Shown piece after piece: positions 6,570 through 13,844 of a DNA stretch of 14,558 nt; positions within the stretch are counted from its first letter, which is position 1, and every line of letters begins with the position of its first letter. Made by a program: the position numbers and the translations under genes. This DNA comes from Phycisphaerales bacterium (GTDB taxonomy: Bacteria; Planctomycetota; Phycisphaerae; Phycisphaerales; SM1A02): positions 7,893-22,450 of the forward strand of contig DOVP01000204.1 in assembly GCA_003520025.1 (NCBI GenBank). The letters are read 5' to 3'. The notes beneath the pieces are model-generated. The model did no database searches. It saw nothing but the letters and a program-made list of their open reading frames with translations, and was not told the DNA's origin.

Positions 6570-7034
6570 GTGACCAACCCCAGTCTTCACGTTGAGTTGC
6601 ATTCAGATGGGGCCTGTTTCGGCAACCCCGGCCCGGGAGGGTGGGCCTGCGTGATTCGGCCTGTTTCGGGGCCGGGAGAAGAGGTCGTTCTGGCGGGTGG
6701 CGAGCCGGAAACCACCAATAACCGCATGGAATTGACCGCCGTGCTGGAGGGCCTGCGGTCGGTACCGGATGGGGCAACGGTCGATCTGTGGGCAGACAGC
6801 AAATACGTGCTGCAAGGCCTCTCCGAGTGGATGGACAATTGGAAACGCCGAGGTTGGAAGACGAGCAGCCGCAAGCCGGTCAAGAACGAAGATCTCTGGC
6901 GACCACTTGATGAGCAGCGGATGCGATTGGAGTTGACCTTCAACTGGGTGGAGGGACACACCGGACACCCCGACAACGAGCGATGCGATCTGCTCGCCAA
7001 ACAACAGGCCGAGATGTTTGAACAGGAGGTGTGA
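6570..7034 (+). CDS. rnhA: Ribonuclease HI
   Basis: RNase HI cleaves the RNA strand of RNA-DNA hybrids, removing R-loops and primers. The 154-residue product has the whole catalytic set: Asp13 in HSDGAC, Glu54 in NNRMEL, Asp76 in LWADSKYV, the flexible-loop His130 in WVEGHTGHPDNE and Asp140 in NERCDLLA. The basic segment WKRRGWKTSSRKPVKN (about 91-106) corresponds to the substrate-binding handle of E. coli RNase HI. The start is GTG at 6570 with GGGAG about 10 bases upstream; no nearby ATG fits. Its last codons contain the AGGAGG used by purL, whose start is one base after the rnhA stop, so it is the first gene of a rightward operon. Confidence 0.95.
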   Translation: MTNPSLHVELHSDGACFGNPGPGGWACVIRPVSGPGEEVVLAGGEPETTNNRMELTAVLEGLRSVPDGATVDLWADSKYVLQGLSEWMDNWKRRGWKTSSRKPVKNEDLWRPLDEQRMRLELTFNWVEGHTGHPDNERCDLLAKQQAEMFEQEV

Positions 7035-7035
7035 T

Positions 7036-9945
7036 GTGAGCGTGCATCGTGTGGAGGTACGACCGCGAGCAGAAGCCGGCGATCCGAGAGGTCGCGCGGC
7101 GCTGGCGGCCATTGAGTTATCAGGGCAGTTGCCGTGTCCGAGTCGTATTGACACGGCGAGTGTGTATCTGATCGAAGGCGATCTTGGTGACACACTCGTG
7201 CAGCGAATCGCCGAAGCCTTGCTTTCGCATCCCGTTACTGATGAGGCTGTCATTGGATCATCATCCCCACGTTCAGAGGCGCTGATCGAAGTCCATCCTC
7301 TTCCGGGGGTCATGGACCCGGACGCCGACGCCGTCGAGGCGGCGATCGAGTCCATGACGGGGAAGGCAGTCAAGGTCCGCACGGGGTGTCGGTATGACAT
7401 GCACGGGATCGATGAAGATACCGGCGTTCGCATCGCGTCCTCATGTCTGGCGAACCCGCTGATTCACGATGTGCACCGCGGCCCTGAGCATCCAGATGTC
7501 TTCCCCATTGGACACACGCACGACATGAGCGTGCATGAAGTACCCATGATCGATCTCGATGATGCGGACCTCACAACGCTTAGTCGCGACGCGCACCTCT
7601 TCCTGAGCCTGGACGAGATGCAGGCTGTGCAGGCCCACTTTCGTGGGCGTGGGAGTGAGCCACGCAACATCGAACTCGAAACCCTCGCGCAGACGTGGTC
7701 TGAGCACTGCGTCCATAAGACACTCAAGGCAACGGTCGAGTATGAAGGCGATCTGCCGGTGGGCAAATCAATACCTGACAGCGAGCGGCTTCCAGATGGT
7801 CGCTTGCGGATCAACAACCTTCTGAAATCAACCGTGGCCGCCGCCACGCATCAACTCATGGACGAAGGTTTGTCCAGTTGGTGCTTGTCGGTCTTTGTGG
7901 ACAACGCCGGCATCGTCGGCTTCGACGAAGACCACGCCGTCTGTTTCAAGGTCGAGACGCACAACCATCCGTCCGCGCTGGAGCCCTACGGTGGTGCCGC
8001 GACCGGTATTGGTGGGTGTATCCGAGACATCATCGGCACCGGGCTCGCCGCACAGCCGATTGCTGCGACGGATGTCTTCTGTGTCGCGCCGCTCGAAACC
8101 GAGACTGTGCCAGAGGGATGCCTTTCTCCACGGAGAATCCTGTCGCAGGTCGTTCGGGGCGTGCGAGACTACGGAAACCGAATGGGTATTCCGACGGTCG
8201 ATGGCACCGTCTGGTTCGACGCCGGTCACATCGGCAACCCGCTGGTCTTCTGTGGCTGTGTTGGCGTCATGCCGCGGGACCGCACGCACGGCGACCCACA
8301 GGCGGGCGATCACATCATCGTGATGGGGGGAAGAACCGGCCGCGACGGCATTCACGGTGCCACCTTCTCGTCTGCGGAACTTACCGACACGCACGCCGAC
8401 GAATTCTCACATGCCGTGCAGATCGGCAACCCAATCACTGAAAAGAAGACGCTCGACGCGATTCTGGCCGCTCGCGATCATGAAGATGGGTGCCTGTATT
8501 CGGCCATCACCGACTGTGGTGCCGGCGGCTTCAGCAGCGCGGTTGGTGAAATGGGTGAGCATCTTGGAGCCGAAGTCCACCTTGATCGAGCGCCACTCAA
8601 ATACACGGGCCTTACACCCACGGAGATCTGGATCAGCGAAGCGCAAGAGCGAATGGTGCTTGCGGTGTCGCCTGAGCGAATCGAAGCCTTGGTTGCCGTC
8701 TGTGCCGAGCACGAAGTCGAGTGGTGTGACCTCGGAATCTTCGGCACACCGGATCGCGAACTTGTTCTGCACTACGCCGGCGAGGAGATCGGCCGACTTT
8801 CGATGGACTTCATGCACGGCGGTGTTCCTGATCGCGTCCGGAAGGCGATTTGGACATTAACGGAGCCAACACCTGCGGGGACATGTGAGCCGGATATTGC
8901 CGCCACGCTGCATGCCTTGCTTGCCCATCCCAACATCGCTTCGAAACAGGACATCGTGCGGCAGTACGACCATGAGGTGCAGGGCCGGACGATGGTGAAG
9001 CCCTTCGTGGGTCCCTCAGGTATCGGTCCCGGCGATGCCGCGGTGATGACGCCGGTTCGTGGATCCGACCGTGGTCTGGCGATCGGAACGGGGCTGGCGA
9101 CGGGCTGGTGCGCCGACCCGTACCTCATGGTGCTCGCGGCCCTGGATGAGTGCGTCCGAAACCTCGTTTGCGTCGGCGCCGACCCGGAACGCATTGCCGT
9201 ACTGGACAACTATTGCTGGCCGGGCTGCGAGAACCCGGAGCGGATGGGTGAACTCGTCCGCGCCTCACTTGGGTGCTACCACGGCGGCCTGGCCTACCGA
9301 ACGCCCTTCATCAGCGGCAAGGATTCGCTCAACAACCAGTTCACGACCGACACCGGCGAAACCATTCGTATTCCGCCCACGCTGCTGATCAGCGGCTTCG
9401 GAATCGTTGGAGACATTAGCCGCTGCGTCACGATGGATGCCAAGTCGGCCGGGAACATGTTGGTACTCGTTGGAGACACCACGGACGCGGTCGGCGGAAG
9501 CCACCTCGTTCGCATCGCTCCGGATTCACCCGGATCGAGGGAACTCCCTGTGACCGACCTTCAAGCCGGCCCCGCGACTGCCAAGGCGGTCGCTCTCGCA
9601 ATAGCCGGTGGAATCGTGCGAAGTGCGCACGATCCGAGCGAGGGTGGAGCGTTGCTCGCTGCGGCCGAAATGGCCTTTGCCGGGGAGATCGGTCTCGTGA
9701 TCGAAGCCGAGGCCATGCGGGGCGATCACGAATCGCTGGCGGTGGCCTGCTTCGCGGAGACCCCGTCGCGCTATCTCCTGGAGATCGATCCCTCGGACAT
9801 TCCGGCACTCGAGAAGACGCTTGGAGGCATCCGGTATTCGGTCATTGGCCGGTTCCAATCTGAACCACGTGTGACCATGGGCGATGTCTTGAATTCCTCA
9901 CTCGATGAACTCTGCGCGAGTTGGCAATCGGGGCTGACAATCTGA
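7036..9945 (+). CDS. purL: Phosphoribosylformylglycinamidine synthase, PurS-PurL fusion
   Basis: This enzyme uses ATP and PurQ-supplied ammonia to convert FGAR to FGAM, the fourth step of purine synthesis. The 969-residue product begins with a PurS-like domain (about 1-75: HRVEVRPR...DPRGRAALAAIE...PVTDEAVIG) joined to a full PurL. PurL motifs in order: AQTWSEHCVHKT, VETHNHPSALEPYGGAATGIGG near 306, DCGAGGFSSAVGEMGE near 493, FISGKDSLNNQF near 758, and HDPSEGGALLAAAEMAF near 865. Only the glutaminase domain of the large E. coli-type enzyme is missing; it is encoded next door as purQ. The start is GTG at 7036, with AGGAGG (7024-7029) 6 bases upstream inside rnhA; the in-frame TTG at 7018 precedes that site and is not used. 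Separate PurS is therefore not needed. Confidence 0.96.
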   Translation: MSVHRVEVRPRAEAGDPRGRAALAAIELSGQLPCPSRIDTASVYLIEGDLGDTLVQRIAEALLSHPVTDEAVIGSSSPRSEALIEVHPLPGVMDPDADAVEAAIESMTGKAVKVRTGCRYDMHGIDEDTGVRIASSCLANPLIHDVHRGPEHPDVFPIGHTHDMSVHEVPMIDLDDADLTTLSRDAHLFLSLDEMQAVQAHFRGRGSEPRNIELETLAQTWSEHCVHKTLKATVEYEGDLPVGKSIPDSERLPDGRLRINNLLKSTVAAATHQLMDEGLSSWCLSVFVDNAGIVGFDEDHAVCFKVETHNHPSALEPYGGAATGIGGCIRDIIGTGLAAQPIAATDVFCVAPLETETVPEGCLSPRRILSQVVRGVRDYGNRMGIPTVDGTVWFDAGHIGNPLVFCGCVGVMPRDRTHGDPQAGDHIIVMGGRTGRDGIHGATFSSAELTDTHADEFSHAVQIGNPITEKKTLDAILAARDHEDGCLYSAITDCGAGGFSSAVGEMGEHLGAEVHLDRAPLKYTGLTPTEIWISEAQERMVLAVSPERIEALVAVCAEHEVEWCDLGIFGTPDRELVLHYAGEEIGRLSMDFMHGGVPDRVRKAIWTLTEPTPAGTCEPDIAATLHALLAHPNIASKQDIVRQYDHEVQGRTMVKPFVGPSGIGPGDAAVMTPVRGSDRGLAIGTGLATGWCADPYLMVLAALDECVRNLVCVGADPERIAVLDNYCWPGCENPERMGELVRASLGCYHGGLAYRTPFISGKDSLNNQFTTDTGETIRIPPTLLISGFGIVGDISRCVTMDAKSAGNMLVLVGDTTDAVGGSHLVRIAPDSPGSRELPVTDLQAGPATAKAVALAIAGGIVRSAHDPSEGGALLAAAEMAFAGEIGLVIEAEAMRGDHESLAVACFAETPSRYLLEIDPSDIPALEKTLGGIRYSVIGRFQSEPRVTMGDVLNSSLDELCASWQSGLTI

Positions 9946-9974
9946 TGACACTCGCCGCCCATCCCGCAATGCCA

Positions 9975-9980
9975 TACGCT
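9975..9980 (+). promoter_or_regulatory. Candidate -10 (TACGCT) for leaderless purQ
   Basis: TACGCT lies 6 bases before the ATG at 9987, the geometry seen for leaderless transcripts. The ATG has no Shine-Dalgarno. No -35 is evident, and readthrough from purL with reinitiation at 9945 is the competing explanation. Confidence 0.28.
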
Positions 9981-9986
9981 GCCGCC

Positions 9987-10778
9987 ATGTCCAGCCGCCC
10001 GACCGCACTCATTCTGACCGCCGCAGGCATCAACTGCGATCATGAATTAGTCGAAGCTTTCGAACTCGCTGGTGCCGAGGCGGTGCCCGTGCATCTCACC
10101 CGGCTCATCCGCGAGCCAGACATGATCGACGACTTCGATCTCATCGGCCTTCCAGGTGGATTCTCATACGGCGATGCCATCGCAGCCGGCCGCATTCTGG
10201 CGACCATGCTCAACGGTCACATCATCGATCACCTCCGCGCCGCGATCGATCGGGGTGTTCCAATGATCGCACCGTGCAATGGATTCCAGATCGCGGTGCA
10301 AGCCGGGCTTCTTCCTGGTCCCTGGACTGATGCACCCGCGAGAACCGAAGCGGCACTTCTGGAAAATGATGGTGGCCGATTCGTCGATCGCTGGGTACGA
10401 GTGGAATACCCTCAGTCACGGTGTGTGTGGACACAGGGGCTGCAGTCCGCCGGTGCTGCGGCGATGCTTCCGATCGCCCACGGCGAGGGGCGATTCCATG
10501 CGTCGGATGAGACGATGCGGCAATTGGAGGACGACGGTCGAATTGCGGTTCGGTACGCCGTTGATGATGATCCAAATGGCTCACGCGGTCGTGTTGCGGG
10601 GATCTGCGATCACACCGGACTGGTGTTTGGACTGATGCCGCATCCGGAGCGTTACGTGTCGTGGAAGCAGCATCCCATGTGGACGCGACTGGATGAGCAG
10701 CGTGGCGATACACCCGGCTTGCAGATGTTCCACGCGGCCGTTGCCCATGTGCAGACCGCCGGGGTGACCGCCCCATAG
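9987..10778 (+). CDS. purQ: Phosphoribosylformylglycinamidine synthase glutaminase subunit
   Basis: PurQ is the class I glutamine amidotransferase that hydrolyses glutamine and passes ammonia to PurL. Motifs: INCDHELVEAFELAGAEAVPVHL at the N-terminus, the LPGGFSYGDAIAAGR oxyanion segment, the nucleophile Cys in APCNGFQIAVQAGLLPG, and the His/Glu pair in LMPHPERYVS. The product is 263 residues from the ATG at 9987, which leaves the usual few residues before the first beta strand. An alternative ATG at 9945 overlaps the purL stop (TGATG) and would add 14 non-conserved residues; neither start has a Shine-Dalgarno, so the choice is uncertain. Placement right after the PurS-PurL fusion completes the three-function complex. 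The stop codon overlaps the ribosome-binding site of the next gene. Confidence 0.94.
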   Translation: MSSRPTALILTAAGINCDHELVEAFELAGAEAVPVHLTRLIREPDMIDDFDLIGLPGGFSYGDAIAAGRILATMLNGHIIDHLRAAIDRGVPMIAPCNGFQIAVQAGLLPGPWTDAPARTEAALLENDGGRFVDRWVRVEYPQSRCVWTQGLQSAGAAAMLPIAHGEGRFHASDETMRQLEDDGRIAVRYAVDDDPNGSRGRVAGICDHTGLVFGLMPHPERYVSWKQHPMWTRLDEQRGDTPGLQMFHAAVAHVQTAGVTAP

Positions 10779-10786
10779 GAGGCGAG

Positions 10787-11956
10787 ATGCCCCCGATCGA
10801 TCCCTTTTTCTTGACGCCTCAGGACATGGACGGCCCCGAGGGCCGGACATGCAGCGGGTGTGGCTACGATCTGCGGGGTATCCCCATGTCGCAGCCGTGT
10901 CCCGAGTGCGGGCTGGTCGCAGCCCCATCTGGGCCGATTGCGTCACCACGGGAGGCATCCGAATCGGCGTTCGATTCGGGTATCACATGTGGTCAATGTG
11001 GTACACCGACACCGGGTCTTCCCATCGGTGCGTTGTGCCCGGAGTGCGCCCGCAAACTTCCCGACTCTCATAGTGGACCAGCCGCGTCGGCGGATGGAGA
11101 CAATGCCCGCCCCTGCGCTTCGTGTGGCTACGACCTTCAGGGATCGCCGCCCATGGGACCGTGTCCCGAGTGTGGATTTGTTCCGACGCGAGCAGGCGGC
11201 GGCGGCGTGCGAACCGCCGCTCGGCCCAACATCCTCGCTGCAGGCGAGCGATCGCTTCGGATCAGCGACCGATTTGCACGAGGATTCGTATTCCGGTTGG
11301 GACTGTTCATGCTGCTCGCTGGTCTCGTGACGCTGGCCGGCGTCGATATCGCATCGATGATGGGTATGGCGAGCAAGAACTATCTGCGGGCGCTCATGGC
11401 GGTGGGAGCCGTGATTGCTGCGGCCAGTTGGTTTGTGACACCCCGATCGCTGGATATTGAGCAGCCCGTCTTCTTTGTGGTGCGGTGGGGAGCGAGAGTC
11501 ACGCTTCCTTGCTGGGTGCTTGGCTTGTGGATCGAGTTGGAGCAGGGGACGTATTCTTCCTGGACATCCCAAACATTCTATACGGTTGCTCTACTGGAAC
11601 TCGTTGGCATCTTTGGCGTAGCGTTGTTACTGGCGAGTCTGGCCTCAATCGCAAATGAACTTGAGATCAAGCACACCGCTCGGCGGCTGACGACAACCAT
11701 CTGGCTGATTGGCCCAGTGGGCGTGCTGACATGGTTGATGCCGTTTCCGGAAAAGGCGGTCAACATCGATCCGGGCCCCTTTGGCATGGTGGCCTCGATC
11801 TTCATCCTGATCGTCGTGGGCCCGTGGTTCTGGCTCCTGCTCCGAACAATTCGTTCGGTGTTGGAACTGCTTTCGCTGGGCCGGTGGATCAGCAGGGCCC
11901 ATCACGATGTCGAAGAACGCGACCGCGCCCTGCGGGAGCGTGTGCAGCGAGGCTGA
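10787..11956 (+). CDS. Membrane protein with three N-terminal zinc ribbons, function unknown
   Basis: I do not recognise a characterised family. The 389-residue protein starts with three zinc-ribbon units of identical geometry, CX2C-X12-CX2C: Cys 22/25/38/41, 68/71/84/87 and 110/113/126/129. The first and third read CSGCGYDLRG...CPECG and CASCGYDLQG...CPECG, a signature frequent in planctomycete proteins; the middle one is diverged. About six hydrophobic segments follow (roughly 166-188, 199-217, 228-248, 263-288, 302-320, 332-356), then a charged tail. It is thus probably an inner-membrane protein with a soluble metal-binding N-terminus. The ATG has AGGAGG 4 bases upstream, overlapping the purQ stop, so it is very likely co-transcribed with purL and purQ. 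A sensing, scaffolding or regulatory role is possible but not shown. Confidence 0.85.
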   Translation: MPPIDPFFLTPQDMDGPEGRTCSGCGYDLRGIPMSQPCPECGLVAAPSGPIASPREASESAFDSGITCGQCGTPTPGLPIGALCPECARKLPDSHSGPAASADGDNARPCASCGYDLQGSPPMGPCPECGFVPTRAGGGGVRTAARPNILAAGERSLRISDRFARGFVFRLGLFMLLAGLVTLAGVDIASMMGMASKNYLRALMAVGAVIAAASWFVTPRSLDIEQPVFFVVRWGARVTLPCWVLGLWIELEQGTYSSWTSQTFYTVALLELVGIFGVALLLASLASIANELEIKHTARRLTTTIWLIGPVGVLTWLMPFPEKAVNIDPGPFGMVASIFILIVVGPWFWLLLRTIRSVLELLSLGRWISRAHHDVEERDRALRERVQRG

Positions 11957-11970
11957 TCGGCCGGTGTCGA

Positions 11971-11976
11971 TACCAT
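11971..11976 (+). promoter_or_regulatory. Candidate -10 for the second Gfo/Idh/MocA gene
   Basis: TACCAT lies 22 bases before the ATG at 11999, upstream of its AGGAG. It fits the TAnnnT pattern seen before other genes in this window. No -35 was identified; the gene could also be read from the upstream operon, since only 42 bases separate the genes. Confidence 0.25.
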
Positions 11977-11998
11977 ACGGTGCTTCAAGGAGCGTGCG

Positions 11999-13030
11999 AT
12001 GAGTGATACGAATCTTCGGTGTGCCGTGATCGGGGTCGGCCGCATGGGCCGCCACCACGCACGTGTCTATGCCCAGATGGACGGAGCGGATCTGGTCGGC
12101 GTCGTGGACCATGATCCGCACCGCGCCGCGGACATCGTCGAGGAGTGGGGGGGACAGGCCTTTGGCGCCATCGATGACCTGCTCGCAGCCGGCGTCGATG
12201 CCGTCACGATCGCGACACCGACCATTCACCACCGCGCCGCGGCCGAACAGTTGCTCGCGGCCGGCGTGGCCTGTCTGATTGAGAAGCCGCTGGCGCCAAC
12301 GGCCGAAGACGCCGCCGCCATCGCGAGCGCCGCCAAGGCTGCGGGCGTGGCCTTGCAGGTCGGCCATGTCGTCCGCTATGACCCGGTCATGCAGGCCATC
12401 AAGTCGCTCGGCGACCTGCATCCACGGCATCTGGAACTCCATCGCATCAGCCCCATGACATTCCGGAGCGTCGATGTCGGCGTGGTGCTCGACATGATGA
12501 TTCATGACCTCGATCTGCTCACCATGCTCGTTGGCGGTGTGCCCGACGATGTGCAGGCAAGTGCTGTCGCGGTGCTCGGCGAGGCCGAGGATGTTGCCAA
12601 TGTCCGCATGACCTATCCACCCGATGCCGATGGACACTGCTGCGTCGCCAACGTCACCGCCTCGCGATTGGCCATGAAGACAGAGCGGACACTTCGAATC
12701 ATTTCCGAGGATGTCTATGTGTCGGCCGATTTCGTGGATCGAAAGATCAAAGTCATTCGCAAAGCGGCCAATGCCGAGCAGCTTGCAGACCTTCGGACGC
12801 GACTTGCAGCTGGCGAAGATCTCAGCAACGTGAATTACCTTGAACTCGTGCAGTTTGAGGATCTCGAGGTTGCCGATGCCGAGCCCCTGCGATTGCAGGC
12901 CGAGGACTTCCTGCGAAGTGTCCGTACCGGCGAGCGGCCGCCCGTCGATGCTGAGGCAGGCTCGCTCGCGGTGACGCTTGCCGAGCGCATCGTGCAGCAG
13001 GCCCGCGGCGGGCAACTCAGTCTGGCTTGA
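11999..13030 (+). CDS. Cytoplasmic Gfo/Idh/MocA family dehydrogenase, possible UDP-sugar 3-dehydrogenase type
   Basis: This 343-residue NAD(P)-dependent oxidoreductase has no signal peptide. The nucleotide loop GVGRMG is at 12-17, ATPTIHH near 72-78, and the EKP motif at 95-97. The middle domain carries RHLELHRISPMTFRSVDVGVVLDMMIHDLDLLTMLVG (split around residue 145-175), with the DxxxHD catalytic-type residues near 164-171. This RISP...DVGVVLDMMIHD pattern resembles MviM-like proteins encoded near lipid A genes, including GnnA, which oxidises UDP-GlcNAc; that comparison is from memory and no lpx gene lies in the window. AGGAG 7 bases before the ATG fixes the start. rlmE begins 5 bases after its stop. 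It is a distant paralogue of the Tat-exported protein at 2021-3340, differing in location and length. Confidence 0.88.
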   Translation: MSDTNLRCAVIGVGRMGRHHARVYAQMDGADLVGVVDHDPHRAADIVEEWGGQAFGAIDDLLAAGVDAVTIATPTIHHRAAAEQLLAAGVACLIEKPLAPTAEDAAAIASAAKAAGVALQVGHVVRYDPVMQAIKSLGDLHPRHLELHRISPMTFRSVDVGVVLDMMIHDLDLLTMLVGGVPDDVQASAVAVLGEAEDVANVRMTYPPDADGHCCVANVTASRLAMKTERTLRIISEDVYVSADFVDRKIKVIRKAANAEQLADLRTRLAAGEDLSNVNYLELVQFEDLEVADAEPLRLQAEDFLRSVRTGERPPVDAEAGSLAVTLAERIVQQARGGQLSLA

Positions 13031-13035
13031 CCGAC

Positions 13036-13689
13036 ATGGCTGAGCGGGAGATTCACGATCACTGGTCGCGAGAGGCCAAACGCAAGGGCTATCGTTCTCG
13101 CGCAGCCTTCAAACTCATGCAGATCGATGACCGCCGAGGCGTACTGACGAAGGGCGATCAGGTACTCGACCTCGGCTGCGCACCTGGATCGTGGCTACAA
13201 GTCATCGCGGAGCGGGTCGGGCCAAAGGGCTGCGGGTGGGGCATCGATCTCAAGGAAGTCCCCAAGGGGCTGCCCGACAACGTGAAGGCACTGCTCGGCA
13301 CCGCCGAAGATCCCGCTGGAGCTGGCGTGCCGCAGGGCATGCTGTTCGATGCCGTCCTCTCCGACATGATGCCCTCCACGACCGGCAGTCGCGATACCGA
13401 CCACTTCCGAAGCGTCGCTGTGTGTGAACTCGCCATGGACCTGTGCGCCCAGTGGCTCAGACCCGAAGGCACACTCGTCATGAAGATTCTCGAAGGCGCC
13501 GCCATGCCCCAACTGCTCGCCGATGTCAGAAAGCGATTTGACAAGGTCAAGCCCTTCAAGCCCGAGGCTTCCCGCAAGGAATCCACTGAGATTTTTATTA
13601 TCGCCCATGGCTACAAAGGCCCTCTCGCAGGCGAACCCGACGAAGTCGCCGCGGTCCCCGGTCCGCCACCGGTGCCGGAGAGTTGGTAG
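13036..13689 (+). CDS. rlmE: 23S rRNA (uridine-2'-O-)-methyltransferase RlmE (FtsJ/RrmJ)
   Basis: RlmE uses SAM to 2'-O-methylate the A-loop uridine of 23S rRNA (U2552 in E. coli), promoting late 50S assembly. The 217-residue product shows the N-terminal [23 protein letters not shown] motif [12 protein letters not shown] at 45-56, and a full K-D-K-E catalytic tetrad: Lys26, Asp110 ([10 protein letters not shown]), Lys150 (LVMKILEG) and Glu185 (STEIFIIA). A proline-rich tail of about 20 residues follows the catalytic core. The start is ATG at 13036; a TTG at 13027 overlapping the upstream stop (TTGA) is possible. No Shine-Dalgarno is seen, so coupling to the preceding dehydrogenase gene is likely. 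Confidence 0.95.
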   Translation: MAEREIHDHWSREAKRKGYRSRAAFKLMQIDDRRGVLTKGDQVLDLGCAPGSWLQVIAERVGPKGCGWGIDLKEVPKGLPDNVKALLGTAEDPAGAGVPQGMLFDAVLSDMMPSTTGSRDTDHFRSVAVCELAMDLCAQWLRPEGTLVMKILEGAAMPQLLADVRKRFDKVKPFKPEASRKESTEIFIIAHGYKGPLAGEPDEVAAVPGPPPVPESW

Positions 13690-13750
13690 TTCAGGGTCGG
13701 ATATCGCCTTGGCACCTATCCCCATTTTCCGGCGAAGCCGCATCCCGTGT

Positions 13751-13756
13751 TACCCT
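13751..13756 (+). promoter_or_regulatory. Candidate -10 of the thiC riboswitch transcript
   Basis: TACCCT (13751-13756) is placed so that transcription would start near 13763, exactly where the TPP aptamer begins. The -35 region is poor (TTTTCC around 13725 is too far). Position relative to the aptamer is the main argument. Confidence 0.35.
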
Positions 13757-13762
13757 TGCCTG

Positions 13763-13843
13763 CGCCTCGGGGCGCCGCCATGTGAAGGTGGCTGAGACGG
13801 ACCCGCGGAACCTGATCCGGCTCATACCGGCGGAGGGAAGGCT
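13763..13843 (+). promoter_or_regulatory. TPP riboswitch (THI element) controlling thiC
   Basis: All conserved parts of a thiamine pyrophosphate aptamer are present. P1 is GCCT (13764-13767) with AGGC (13839-13842). P2 is CGGG (13768-13771) with CCCG (13802-13805). P3 is GCCGCC (13774-13779) with GGTGGC (13787-13792). The pyrimidine-binding CTGAGA is at 13792-13797. ACCTGATCCGG leads into P4/P5 with CCGG pairs (13817-13820 and 13827-13830), then the conserved GGAGGGAAGG. The thiC ribosome-binding site GGAGG (13832-13836) lies inside this last conserved segment, and the ATG is 2 bases after the element, pointing to translational control by direct occlusion when TPP is bound. There is no terminator between aptamer and gene. 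Confidence 0.93.
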
Positions 13844-13844
13844 G

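Noticed and set aside
7018..7035. TTG at 7018 as the purL start
   Set aside because: It lies upstream of the AGGAGG that is well spaced for the GTG at 7036, and the extra residues include the translated ribosome-binding site.
11645..13015. Long minus-strand open frame (456 codons) opposite the Gfo/Idh/MocA gene
   Set aside because: It is antisense to a clearly conserved gene and low in recognisable motifs; high GC creates such shadow frames. No ribosome-binding site or family signature supports it.
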